NCBI GenBank assembly: GCA_028564705.1
Contig: JAPXFQ010000385.1
Location: 434,001 to 498,000 of the forward strand
Direction of reading: 5' to 3'
DNA: 64,000 nt
Source of the DNA: Apricaphanius iberus
Lineage: Eukaryota > Chordata > Actinopteri > Cyprinodontiformes > Aphaniidae
In this document: positions 40,630 to 49,649 of the stretch, piece by piece
How positions within the stretch are numbered: the first letter of the stretch is position 1
Layout of the letters: every line of letters begins with the position of its first letter
Translations under genes and position numbers: made by a program
Notes under the pieces: model-generated
Database searches by the model: none
The model's input: the letters and a program-made list of their open reading frames with translations, nothing else
Told to the model about the DNA's origin: nothing

Positions 40630-40999
40630 TAGGGATGCACCAACACCAATACTGGTATTGGGGAAGATACCGTGCTTATATACTGTATCATATTGGTTAA
40701 ACTTAACCGATACCATGAATGGATACTTAAAATGTATGAACTCTGAAATAATTTCACAAACAATGTTTATTTTTCACTTGAAGTTTTACTTTTGTGGTCA
40801 GTTTTATTATTATTATTATTAGTCTAATTCACCATTATTTGTTTTAACAGGCTGAGAAGAAAATAAAACCTATCCTCCAATTCACTGCATTTTTTTGTGT
40901 GGTACAAGTATCGGTATTGATACTTGGTATCAGCCAAGTACTCAAATCCAAGTATTGGTATCGTATTGGTTTTGAAAAAGTGGCATTGTTGCATCCCTA
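40630..40999. mobile_element. hAT MITE of the TAGGGATG/CGATACC family (copy 3, complete)
   Basis: The termini are TAGGGATGCA and TGCATCCCTA with longer imperfect inverted repeats (CCAATACTGGTATTGG / CCAAGTATTGGTATCG). It sits inside an (ATT)n microsatellite, and the octamer ATTATTAT occurs on both sides (40622-40629 and 41000-41007). That is compatible with an 8-bp duplication, though uninformative in a repeat. 370 bp, non-coding. Confidence 0.75.
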
Positions 41000-41938
41000 A
41001 TTATTATTATTATTATTATTTTCTCAAACTTTCAGACACCGTGGCGACCTATATTTGGAAGCCTTGCAAGGTTAGGCTGGCTTTCTTTCAAAGCAGAAGA
41101 GAATTACTGACGTCTGGTAGCGTCAAGCAAACATTCTCAAAATAGTTTACATAAAAGCATTCTATATTTCCAGACTTTGTAAAATTGCGTGCAACACCGA
41201 GATCTACTAATCAGTTCCAGGGGCAGCAGCACCAGTAGTGCTTACAAACATCTTATATAAAGGAAGATGCCTCACTCATGTAGACAAGCAGATACAACTG
41301 GATCATGACAGTGGCCAAATCACAGATGCTTTTGTAGTACAAAAACAATGACAACTCAATTGTAATGGGGACCAAGGGCTCTACAACATCATGAAATGTG
41401 ATTATTGATATTGTGCAACATATGATTTAGTTACAGACCAATTTGTTTGGTTATTTAAGTGTTTTTTGTTTTGTTTATTTTTTTATTTTTGGTTGTGTTC
41501 AGTTTGGAAAACATTTTTGAGAAGCAGGGGGACTGGTAACCCTTCCTATACAAAGATAATGCAGTTAAAAATGTGTGCTTCCTTAATTTTTTTACCAGTT
41601 TAATTTAGCAGTTTTTCACTAAAGCCATTAAACAGAACCAGCACCCAGTTCTTTGAGGTTTGTCTCCTCAATGGGGCGGAGCATAAAAAAGGGAGAGAGG
41701 AACTCAGAGTGCTGCTTAAAAGCTTTTGGTGTATACCAATGAGATTAGCAAGGAAGCGCTTGAAAGAGTAATGCTAAATTTGACTTATTCTTTTTAAATT
41801 ATCTTAAAATTGTTCAGCAAAAAGGATTTATATTCATGTAAAGTTTTAATGGATATAATTTATTATTTGTGGTGTTGGTAATTTGTTTTTTGATTTGTGT
41901 AATTATTGTCTGTTTCTTGTTTCCTGATTACCCATTTT

Positions 41939-43470
41939 CAGTGTTTGGGAGTAACTGAATACAACTAACGGCGTTACGTATTTAGAATACTAACTATGAG
42001 TAACTGTATTCCGTTACAGTTACTATTTTTAAAAATGGTAATCAGAATACAGTTACTTTCGTAATATCATTGGAATAATTGTGTGTTTTCCACTTTCCAC
42101 TTGAAAGATGAAGATACAAGATTTGGGAAATGTCTGTCTCTGCTTTGTGTTGACTATCCCATAATACCCCTAAACAACATTCCACTGAAACCATCGATAT
42201 CCTATGGCCGAAAAACACCAGACTATCAAACACCAGCGTTAACTTGAGTGGCCATGTATTAATTCAGACCAGAAGCTGGAGGGGTTGGATCGACAACCGC
42301 AGCCAAATAAACCTACTAGCAGTGAAGCAAATGATGCATTCAACGGCGCTCTTTCACAGCTCATTTTTTCAAGTGATGCCGCATTCCTGACAAAAGCCAG
42401 ACTAAAGCCATGGTGTTTAAAACGGGGGAAAAGATCAAATTTGGCAATACTAGTCATAGAGTTTATGCTTCTTGTGTCAAACTGTATGCAGGCAAAGTCC
42501 AGTGGAGCAGCTGTAATTCGGTATCAATGAATAATGCAGCATCCTTGTATTACCACCTAAAGTATTTTTTGCAAAGGTTAGTGAGGATCCACATTGCAAA
42601 ATTCTTACAATTTTGTGTAAACTTTGCTGGTGGGTCTCAAGACGCTTGCTGCACATCAACAATGTCAGCAGCAAACTTGAAGCCTTGCCTTGCCTAAACA
42701 GCCTTTCAAGGTATGTGCAAGTCATTTAAAAACTAAGACACTGCAACGATGTACAAAAACAAAACAAAATCCTCTACTACTGTTTTTTATTTTTATTTTT
42801 TTATTTTTTTGTCCATTATTTGACAGGGCCTGTATCATCTTAGGTCATTTCACACAGTTACAGTGTTGGTGTTTGTTGTATCTAACATGACGTTAGCTCA
42901 TCATGTGTTGTTGTGAAGGGTTTCCCAAAAATGATGGCTTCAAGGATAAAATCTTTCCATTTGGAGTGCAATGAATGTCAGTTTACAATACTTTGCATAT
43001 TTATAACAGAAAGTCGCAAATAGCCTAATTGGCTGTGGCTGCAAAACAGCTAAACTTCATTTCAAATGATTTAATATAAAATCGAATAAAATGTAAAGAG
43101 ATATTTCTGCTAAAAACCAGTTTGTTTCTTTGTTTGATGGTTGGTTGGTTGGTTGGTTGGTTTTTGGTCACTGAGAGGTAGCAGTGTTGTGCCAAAAATA
43201 ATTAAATACTTTTATTTTTATTTAATTTTTTCCCAGTCAGTACATAATGTTTAGGCAAGGCAAGGCAATTTTATTTGTATACAGTAGCACACTTTGAACT
43301 TGATTAAAATTGGAACACACCATAAATCAATTTGAAACCGACATCAGCCTTGCCAAAGTTGTCCAGATTCTTATTATGAATATGCCCTCTGTTTTCCTGC
43401 GGGAGTAGCTACCAGCACATTTTGTGACATTTAACAGACTTAAATGCTGTTTTTAAGAGGAAGTATTCCT
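41939..43470 (+). mobile_element. hAT-like element with TIR CAGTGTT(T)GGGAG (copy 2)
   Basis: It begins CAGTGTTTGGGAGTAAC with GTTACGTATTTAGAATAC and ATTCCGTTACAGTTAC subterminal repeats. The body is the inverted counterpart of 30928-32231. A decayed frame at 42410-42560 (FKTGEKIKFGNTSHRV, then YYHLKYFLQRL) resembles a BED-type DNA-binding region but is not intact. A (GGTT)n run lies at 43139-43165. A foreign insertion sits at about 43248-43370. Similarity to copy 1 stops near 43470, so the right end is truncated. Confidence 0.6.
43248..43370 (+). repeat. AGGCAAGGCAAGGC dispersed repeat inserted in a hAT element
   Basis: The sequence AGGCAAGGCAAGGCAATTTT followed by ATTTGTATACAG interrupts the alignment between the two hAT copies. 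It resembles the start of the repeat at 61043. It is a short common teleost repeat and codes for nothing. Confidence 0.5.
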
Positions 43471-44156
43471 GCCAAATATAACTTCTGGAATGAAGGCAAA
43501 AATCTTAATTTTTGTTATATCATAGTTTTAACCATAAAAAAATAATCTACAAAGTGTTAGGTGATTTCAGCAAAGTGAGGATGTATTGTTTGAAAGAAAA
43601 GGTTTCCGTCTTACATGTCCACTCAATATAGCTGCAGCTTCTTTAATGTTGTTGTTTCCATCTAGTCTTTCCATTAATTTGGAAAGATTTCCAATTTTGG
43701 TAGTGTCAGCAATTTTACCTATTTTTTTCTCCAAATATTGATTTTTGTCTTCACAGTGCCTTGTTATATTCCCATTGTTTTCAGCAGCCTTCTCCTGACT
43801 AGTACCTTTGTACAGTAATATTATCTCTAACCACTGGAAGCTTTCGGTAAGCTTTGTTCTAAGTTAAATAATGCAAATGGTTAATGGGGGAAAATCCACT
43901 AGAACAGCTTAACTTTCAGGTTAATGAGCTCCACTATAACTGAAGGTATATATTTAAAATTATTAGACACTAAAACAGAATCTAAATGGCCTTTAACCAG
44001 TTTGAGTTTACAGTTAAATTGTTATATGTCAAATTAAAATAAAAAGGATGGAAAGGGCTTTTCATGGTCTCATTTTTAGGTTGATTTGAACCCTGCAGGC
44101 AGCCTGCCAGATGCTGAAATTCACCTGGCTATTGAGGAACAGCATGTTCCACTTAC

Positions 44157-44323
44157 CGCTCTGGTGACAGAAAGAAAACGGTCATAGCTGATGAGCACAA
44201 TGCTGAAGACGGAAGCCGAGCAGAGCAGATAATCTGTGACCAGCCAAAGCTTGCACAGTCCTCGACCCAGCGTCCACCTGCCTGTCAGCATGTAGGGGAT
44301 ATAGACTGGGATGCAGAATGCCC
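44157..44323 (-). CDS. hrh3-like: Histamine H3/H4-family receptor, exon 2 (TM2-TM3)
   Basis: The exon has 167 bases, follows TTTTGTGTAG and ends before GTAAGT. It completes Gly83 and encodes residues 84-138. TM2/ECL1 reads AFCIPVYIPYMLTGRW. Cys106 is the TM3 disulfide cysteine, and Asp113 (TDY) is the amine-binding aspartate of aminergic receptors. The TM3 end reads ISYDRFLSVTRA with DRF instead of DRY, a feature of H3 (H4 has DRY). Residues around Asp113 (TDYLLCSASV) look more like H4, so the exon is a mosaic of the two subtypes. Both intron positions (after DFLV-G and after SVTRA) are those I recall for mammalian HRH3 and HRH4. Confidence 0.92.
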
Positions 44324-44754
44324 CTACACAAAATTGTGATGATTGGGATCAGAACAGGCAAATATATTTTGTTTTACTTGTATCTCACTTTGGAACGCAT
44401 TTTAATATTAACACAAATGTAACACTTTAAAAAAGTCTTTAATTTTAAACATATAAGCATAATAAGCTTTTTGTTATTAAAATAACCTCATTAATTGGTA
44501 TTTGGTTTCACCAATTTTAAATTCCTTCCCTTTAGTTGATCCAGTTTTAGACAATGACTGGATAAAACAGGGGGATACTTTTGACAGATTTACATGATAT
44601 AACCAATTGAAAGAGTTCCAGGACTTCACTTTTAGTTGGCAGGCTAACTAAGAATAAGTGTACATGTTGCCTTCATGCAAGAAAACATATAGAAGTTTAT
44701 TATTTTTATTACAGAATCTGCTTAGAAATATTATCAGATTACGACTGAACTCAC
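44324..44754 (-). other. hrh3-like: Intron 1 of the receptor gene (431 bp)
   Basis: The donor is GTGAGT (44754-44749) and the acceptor is TTTTGTGTAG (44333-44324). The intron splits the Gly83 codon after its first base. It is AT-rich and nothing else is seen in it. Confidence 0.9.
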
Positions 44755-45001
44755 CTACAAGAAAATCAGAGATTGCCAAATTCAGAAAGTAGTAATTGCA
44801 CTGTCTTCTTAAACTCTTGTCCACCTTGAAAGCCAAAATGACCAGCGCGTTGCCCAAAACTATCACCACGACCAAAGTCACCATCATCACCATCAGAATG
44901 ACAAAAATGGGTCCTGAGAACACGAAGCTGCTTTGGATTCGTGTTGAGGAATTATCAAAATAGTACCCGCTGGAGTTGGAATCGGTGTATTCCTCTGACA
45001 T
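44755..45001 (-). CDS. hrh3-like: Histamine H3/H4-family receptor, exon 1 (start, TM1 and start of TM2)
   Basis: The exon encodes residues 1-82 plus one base. The start at 45001 is chosen because CCCACCATGTCA is a near-ideal Kozak context and gives a normal-length N-terminus. Two glycosylation sequons (NSS at 9-11 and 17-19) precede TM1 (about 28-58; Asn51 is the TM1 landmark LGNALV). TM2 starts with LNLAISDF containing Asp79. The assembled 387-residue protein is a plasma-membrane histamine receptor of the Gi/o-coupled H3/H4 group. Sequence favours H3 (DRF, GRGLCKLW, RRAFSK.LCP), while length, short third loop and the znf521 neighbour favour HRH4. It is best called a teleost H3/H4-group receptor, possibly the HRH4 orthologue. 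A different, in-frame upstream ATG exists at 45253 but is judged 5' UTR or promoter. Confidence 0.92.
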
Positions 45002-45232
45002 GGTGGGACTGTGAGTCGTTAAAATCCTCAACAGACAGTTGCCAACAATAATAAATAACCAGCAACAGGTGCCAAGCGGACGGAAAATACGCTCAGCACC
45101 CCCATATGTGCTCCGAGAGCTCAAGGCTTCCCGATGAAACTGAGCACACTGCTCGGAAATATCCACGAGAGAGCGCAAGACGCGCTCCCATAAAGCTTGC
45201 CTGGAAACCTGATGAAGTTCACGCATGTTTGG
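45002..45232 (-). other. hrh3-like: Probable 5' UTR of the receptor gene
   Basis: The sequence between the presumed start site (about 30 bp after the TATA-like box) and the ATG stays open in frame with the receptor. In principle it could add up to 84 residues from an ATG at 45253. That ATG has a weak context and lies only about 7 bp from the TATA-like box, so it should be upstream of the cap site. Confidence 0.45.
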
Positions 45233-45259
45233 CAGCAATGCATCTGCATGCATTTTCAG

Positions 45260-45273
45260 TTATATATTTGCAT
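45260..45273 (-). promoter_or_regulatory. hrh3-like: TATA-like box overlapping an octamer motif
   Basis: On the minus strand the sequence reads ATGCAAATATATAACTG. ATGCAAAT is a perfect POU octamer (45273-45266) and runs directly into TATATAA (45266-45260). The distance to the predicted ATG (about 260 bases) is reasonable for a proximal promoter. Motifs this short can occur by chance in AT-rich DNA. Confidence 0.4.
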
Positions 45274-45299
45274 TAAGTGTCATTTTGGGCACTCAGGCG

Positions 45300-46020
45300 G
45301 GAATTTGGTTGCTTTTCAGTGGAGTGAGCACCAAAAATCCAGTAATAGGGTTAAATAATATCTTCTTAAAAGCAAGATATTAAAAACGTGACGTTAAGAA
45401 TATTTATATCATACAAAAACGGAGTGTTAATGTCCCTTCAGAATGAAATTTTATGTCAGTGAACACCCCAAAGTGCTCAATCTGTTTAACTCAAATGTCA
45501 ACCTCATGATGTGAATCATCACAGCTGGATATTCCGCTCTGTTTAAAAGAGTCAGACATATTTCCCTTGCGGAAAATCTTCATATTTGATTTCTCAGACA
45601 CGAATTTCTTCCCTCCAGTAGTCACAGGGGACGTGAGATAGATGCTTTTTGAATTGGCTCAAATTCTCATTGAATACCAGCTATGAGACATTAACACGTA
45701 GTAAGGCAGTTATAAGTTTACTAGTAAGTTATAATACAACATTGCGTGTATAGCTCGCTGCAGGTCATCAAAGAAGACCAATAGAATTGAATGTATGATA
45801 AGGATAACTTTCCCACAACAGAGGGAAACAAAATACTATTTTATACTGCTGGATGCAATACAGACTGGTGGCAACAAATTTAAATATTTCTAAAGTGTAA
45901 ATATAGAAAGTCATTACATGTGGAGTTATATGACTCAAGAATGTAGGCTACCAATTGCATTTTAAAAATTAGAATATTGTTGAAAAGTTTATGTATTTCA
46001 GTGACTGAATTCATAAGTCC
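45300..46020. other. Upstream flank of the receptor gene
   Basis: Non-coding DNA between the promoter and the palindromic minisatellite. No repeat or gene was recognised. It may hold proximal enhancer sites. Confidence 0.4.
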
Positions 46021-46314
46021 AACTAGTTAACTAGTGAGGAGTTATGCCTTCACTAGTAAACTTGTGCACATTTTTGGCTATCTCTAGTTAACTAGTGAGA
46101 CACAAAAACCGTCAACTAGCTTACTGGTATGCATTTTGGCCTTTATTATTTAACTAATGGACATTTCCAGCTCTCACTAGTTAACTAGTGAAACCTAAAT
46201 GTGTTCACTAGTTAACTAGTGGACATTTTTGCTGTCACTAGTTGACTAGTGTGCATAATTTGACCCTCACCAGTTAACTGGTTCACAAAAACATGGCTCA
46301 CTAGTTAACTAGTG
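46021..46314. repeat. Palindromic minisatellite, 31-bp period, ten units
   Basis: Ten copies of the 16-bp palindrome CACTAGTTAACTAGTG or variants start at 46021, 46051, 46082, 46114, 46144, 46175, 46206, 46236, 46268 and 46299, so steps are 30-32 bp. Units at 46175, 46206 and 46299 are perfect. Unit 9 (46268) has paired changes in both arms (ACCAGTTAACTGGT), which keep the palindrome. Spacers of about 15 bases are T-rich (GACATTTTTGCTGT type) in most units and A-rich, roughly the reverse complement, after units 3, 6 and 9. The core contains SpeI-like ACTAGT and HpaI-like GTTAAC words. Confidence 0.92.
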
Positions 46315-48708
46315 GACGGAAATGGCTTGCATGTTCATGACAATCATGCCTGACATCAAGATATCAGAATAAATGCTCTTTCGGCTTGCCTTACTCTTGT
46401 GTCCCGCTGCTGACTGTGCTTGAGTGGCCAGTAAACTCATCTGACCAAAAACTCTGTAAAGCATCAATAACATATTATCAAGAGGAAGCTGAGAGACGCT
46501 GAGTTCAGCAATGCCAAAACAAACACTTTGTGCATAAACAGTTGATTAAATGGAGAGACTTTTCAGCAGGCCAATTATTATTTTCTAAAAGTTTTTGTTT
46601 GTTTGTTTGTTTATCTTTGTTTCTAGTCTAAGTAACTGAATTTTGACTTTTCATTAGCTAGAAGAAATAATAATCAAAATTACCATTAAAAAAGCACTTG
46701 AAACATATAATGTGCATGCCAAAATGAATCAACTCTTTAAGATGTTTAAATTAATTCAGATGCACCAGTAATGTTGGATTAGTTATGTCAACACTAAAAG
46801 AGAGACAATCCTATGGGGTCTGTCAAAGCTCTTGCTTTGTCTGAACAAAAATTCAACATGTTCGAATTTTTCTGCTTTTAAGAAAGAAAACAGAAGACAG
46901 TTCACTAATTCCCATGAAACGTGGGAACTAAAAATGGCTTTATTTTAATGTGAAAAATTACTATCAAAATTGCTATAGGTAGGCCTGTATTAAATGTCTG
47001 GCTCAACAATAGCATGCAGCAACTTTCAAATAAACTGGGTAATTGTGAAAGCAAAAGTACATTTCACTCTTAAATATGAAACAAGGCACAAAGTGGAACA
47101 AATACACAAGCAAATAAGTTAAAGCAAGTTATAAGTGAGTTAAATAATAATAAATAACTGAACAGTTGCCCCCCCGCGCAGAACTGTCTTCAGGAGAATA
47201 TTTTTAAATCATTTTCTCCCATTGACCGACCAACATCTATCACAGTTACTCCTTGCACTGATGTAACTCAGACCATTGTATATTATGTAATTTAGCTGTG
47301 TTCAGAATCTTTATTTGTTTCACATGTAAGGAAGCACAGAGCATACAAAAAATAACAAGATTTATTGATTTCAATGAGATACTACTTTGCAATGCAGTTT
47401 GATCTCCACACGGCTTATTTGTCGCTTTTTCCAACTGAAAAAACATACTGTAACTCTTGCCGCCATATTACGTGGAAAATACCTTCAGAAGTACTAGGGT
47501 TTTGATTTTTTTTAGTTTGAGTTTTTCTTGGTTTTTGTCTGACTTTCTTTAAAAGATGTTAACAAGGGTAAAATTTCCACTGGATCTTTATTTAAATACA
47601 CAATTTGTATTTGCTGATGTCATGGAAACCAAATGAGCTGTCATGGTAACAAATGCAAATAAAGATTTACAAAATTGCAACAGATTCTTAAATGTCATGA
47701 ATAATAGGTAGGTTCTCCTTGCCCCATTTCTATGTCAAATCAAAGGTCATCCAATAAAGTGTCACAACTGCACATTAATAAATAATATTTTCCTGGTGAA
47801 ATCGGTCTCCAGTGGAGAATTTCTATTCATCTTTCCATAACGATTACTTTCTAGCGTGAAAAAGGATAAAGGAAAACATACATATTAAACAGAAACGTTT
47901 TTCAGTGAAACAATCAGTTGAACAGGTGCAGCCTCTGGATCTGGAAATCCAAAAGCAGAGACTTATTTAAATGTTGAGGGCACTCAGAAACAAAGCAGTG
48001 TCACGGAGGATCCACAAAGGCTCTAGTGCTGCCAATTATACCGAGCCCTGCTGTGGCTCTCTGCCACTCCACTGCTCGAGTGTTTGTGTTTGGGTGCTTG
48101 CTCAGAGCACAGATGCTATCATATTCTGAGTGTGGTTGCCCATCTACAGTAACCACGGTTAAAATTCACCCATAACCTCTCCGGTGCATGTCTTAAGTCT
48201 CTAATTCACAAAGGCTTTGAAGTGGTTTCTTCAAAGATCACACGGATATATTCTATCAGTTTCTAGAGCATAGTGTAAATCCAGTCCAACTCTAAAATAA
48301 ATATTCAGCCTAGAGCTGCTCTTAACATTTTTTTCATTCAATATAGACTCACTCTAAGGTAGAGGGGAAAAGAAATAAACATTTTAACATGTTTATATAA
48401 AAAAAAACTGCATTGATAAAAAGTCAATGACAAAGATCAGTCAACACTTTTTTCAGTTGACTTTGATAGGCTCTGCTTTGAAGTTGAAACTTGACCTGAA
48501 TAATTCTAATGAAAATATGAATTTAAAATAAAATGTGAACCGTTGTTACGGAAGAATCAAATTTTAGTCTTTCTTCATTCCAAACATCACAATTTTCTTA
48601 CATACCAGTCTTGCCATCCATTTTTTTAACAATTTTCCTCTAATTATACTACAGTCAAAAAATAATTAAATATTGAATAATCTATGTTGAAGTCCTGCAG
48701 CATTGAGT
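46315..48708. other. Intergenic, no gene seen
   Basis: Unique sequence with a short (GTTT)n run near 46593-46615. The block at about 47930-48170 is less AT-rich and free of repeat signatures, and could be a distal regulatory element. No coding potential was found. Confidence 0.45.
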
Positions 48709-48753
48709 CCTTATCACGTTGCCCATGGTTCAGCTATGGGCAACGTGATAAGG
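48709..48753. repeat. Perfect 18-bp inverted repeat (hairpin) at a Tc1 truncation point
   Basis: The arms CCTTATCACGTTGCCCAT (48709-48726) and ATGGGCAACGTGATAAGG (48736-48753) are exact reverse complements around a 9-base loop. The right arm continues directly into transposase coding sequence; the left arm abuts non-transposon DNA. Confidence 0.95.
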
Positions 48754-49640
48754 TCACCCTGCTCAAGCCAGTGCAAGTCAAGGCCCATCTGAAGTTTGCC
48801 ATTGACCATCTGGATGATCCAGAGGAGGAATGGGAGAAGGTCATGTGGTCTGATGAGACAAAAGTGGAGAATTTTGGTCTAAACTCCACTCACTGTATTT
48901 GGAGAAAGAAGAAGGATGAGTACAACCCCAAGAATACCATCCCAACTGTAAAGTATGGTAGTGGAAACATCATTCTTTGGGGAATGCTTTTCTGCAAAGG
49001 AGATGGGACGACTGCACTGTATTGAGGGGAGGATGGATGGAGCCATGTATGGTGAGATTTTGGCCAACATTCTCATTTCCTCAGTAAGAGCATTGATGAT
49101 GGTTCGTGGCTGGGTCTTCCAGCATGACAACACCAGAAACGCACAGCCAGGACAACTAAGGAGTGGCTCCATAAGAAGTATCTCAAGGTCCTGGAGTGGC
49201 CTAGACAGTCTCCAGACCTGAATCCTATAGAAAATCTTTGGAGGAAGCTGAAAGTCTGTGTTGCCCAGTGACAGCCCCGAAACCTGAACATTTTGGAAAA
49301 GATCTGTATGGAGGAGTGGGCCAAAATCACTGGTGCAGTGTGTGCAAACCAGGTGAAGAACTACAAAAACTGTCGGATCTCTGTAATTGCAAACAAATGT
49401 TTCTGTACCAAATATTGAGTTCTGTTTGCCTGATAAATCAAATACTTGTGTAATGCAATACAATAAAAAAATAATTTTTAAAAAATCATCCACTCTGCTT
49501 TTCTGCATTTTTGGTTTAGATTCTGTCCCTAACAGTTAACGAGTACCTTGGATACAAATTACAGACCTCTACATGCATTGTAAATAGGAAAACTTTTAAA
49601 AAAAAATCAACCGTGTGTCAAATACTTGTTCTCCCCACGG
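48736..49640 (+). pseudogene. Tc1-like transposon, 5'-truncated, broken transposase
   Basis: The frame from 48754 reads [20 protein letters not shown], then [10 protein letters not shown] with the first catalytic Asp, and [11 protein letters not shown] frameshift near 48980 moves to [20 protein letters not shown] and GWVFQHDN with the second Asp. The following DPKHT block is disrupted by a small deletion, and the remainder ([11 protein letters not shown], carrying the third acidic residue) is in another frame with stops. The right terminus CAAATACTTGTTCTCCCCAC ends at 49640, followed by the target TA. The N-terminal DNA-binding region and left terminus are gone. Nucleotide similarity to the common fish Tc1 family of this terminus is high. 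Confidence 0.88.
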
Positions 49641-49649
49641 TACATAACA

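Larger units (their letters stand above)
28931..44156 (-). other. hrh3-like: Intron 2 of the receptor gene (15.2 kb)
   Basis: The donor is GTAAGT after exon 2 (44156-44151) and the acceptor is TTCCTGCAG before exon 3. The intron is largely filled with transposon remains, listed individually. Stretches without a recognised feature (28931-29600, 33536-35480, 38469-40600, 41000-41938, 43471-44156) are mostly AT-rich unique sequence. No conserved exon-like reading frame was found in it on either strand other than transposon remains. Confidence 0.85.

Noticed and set aside
44648..44754. Continuation of the exon 1 reading frame past the donor site
   Set aside because: The in-frame read-through (EFSRNLIIFLS...) is intron 1 sequence; GTGAGT at 44754 and a precise join to exon 2 restore the TM2 sequence.
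46021..46314. CRISPR array
   Set aside because: Regular repeat-spacer spacing superficially resembles one, but this is vertebrate nuclear DNA, repeats are full palindromes with variation, spacers are short and related to each other, and no cas genes are present.
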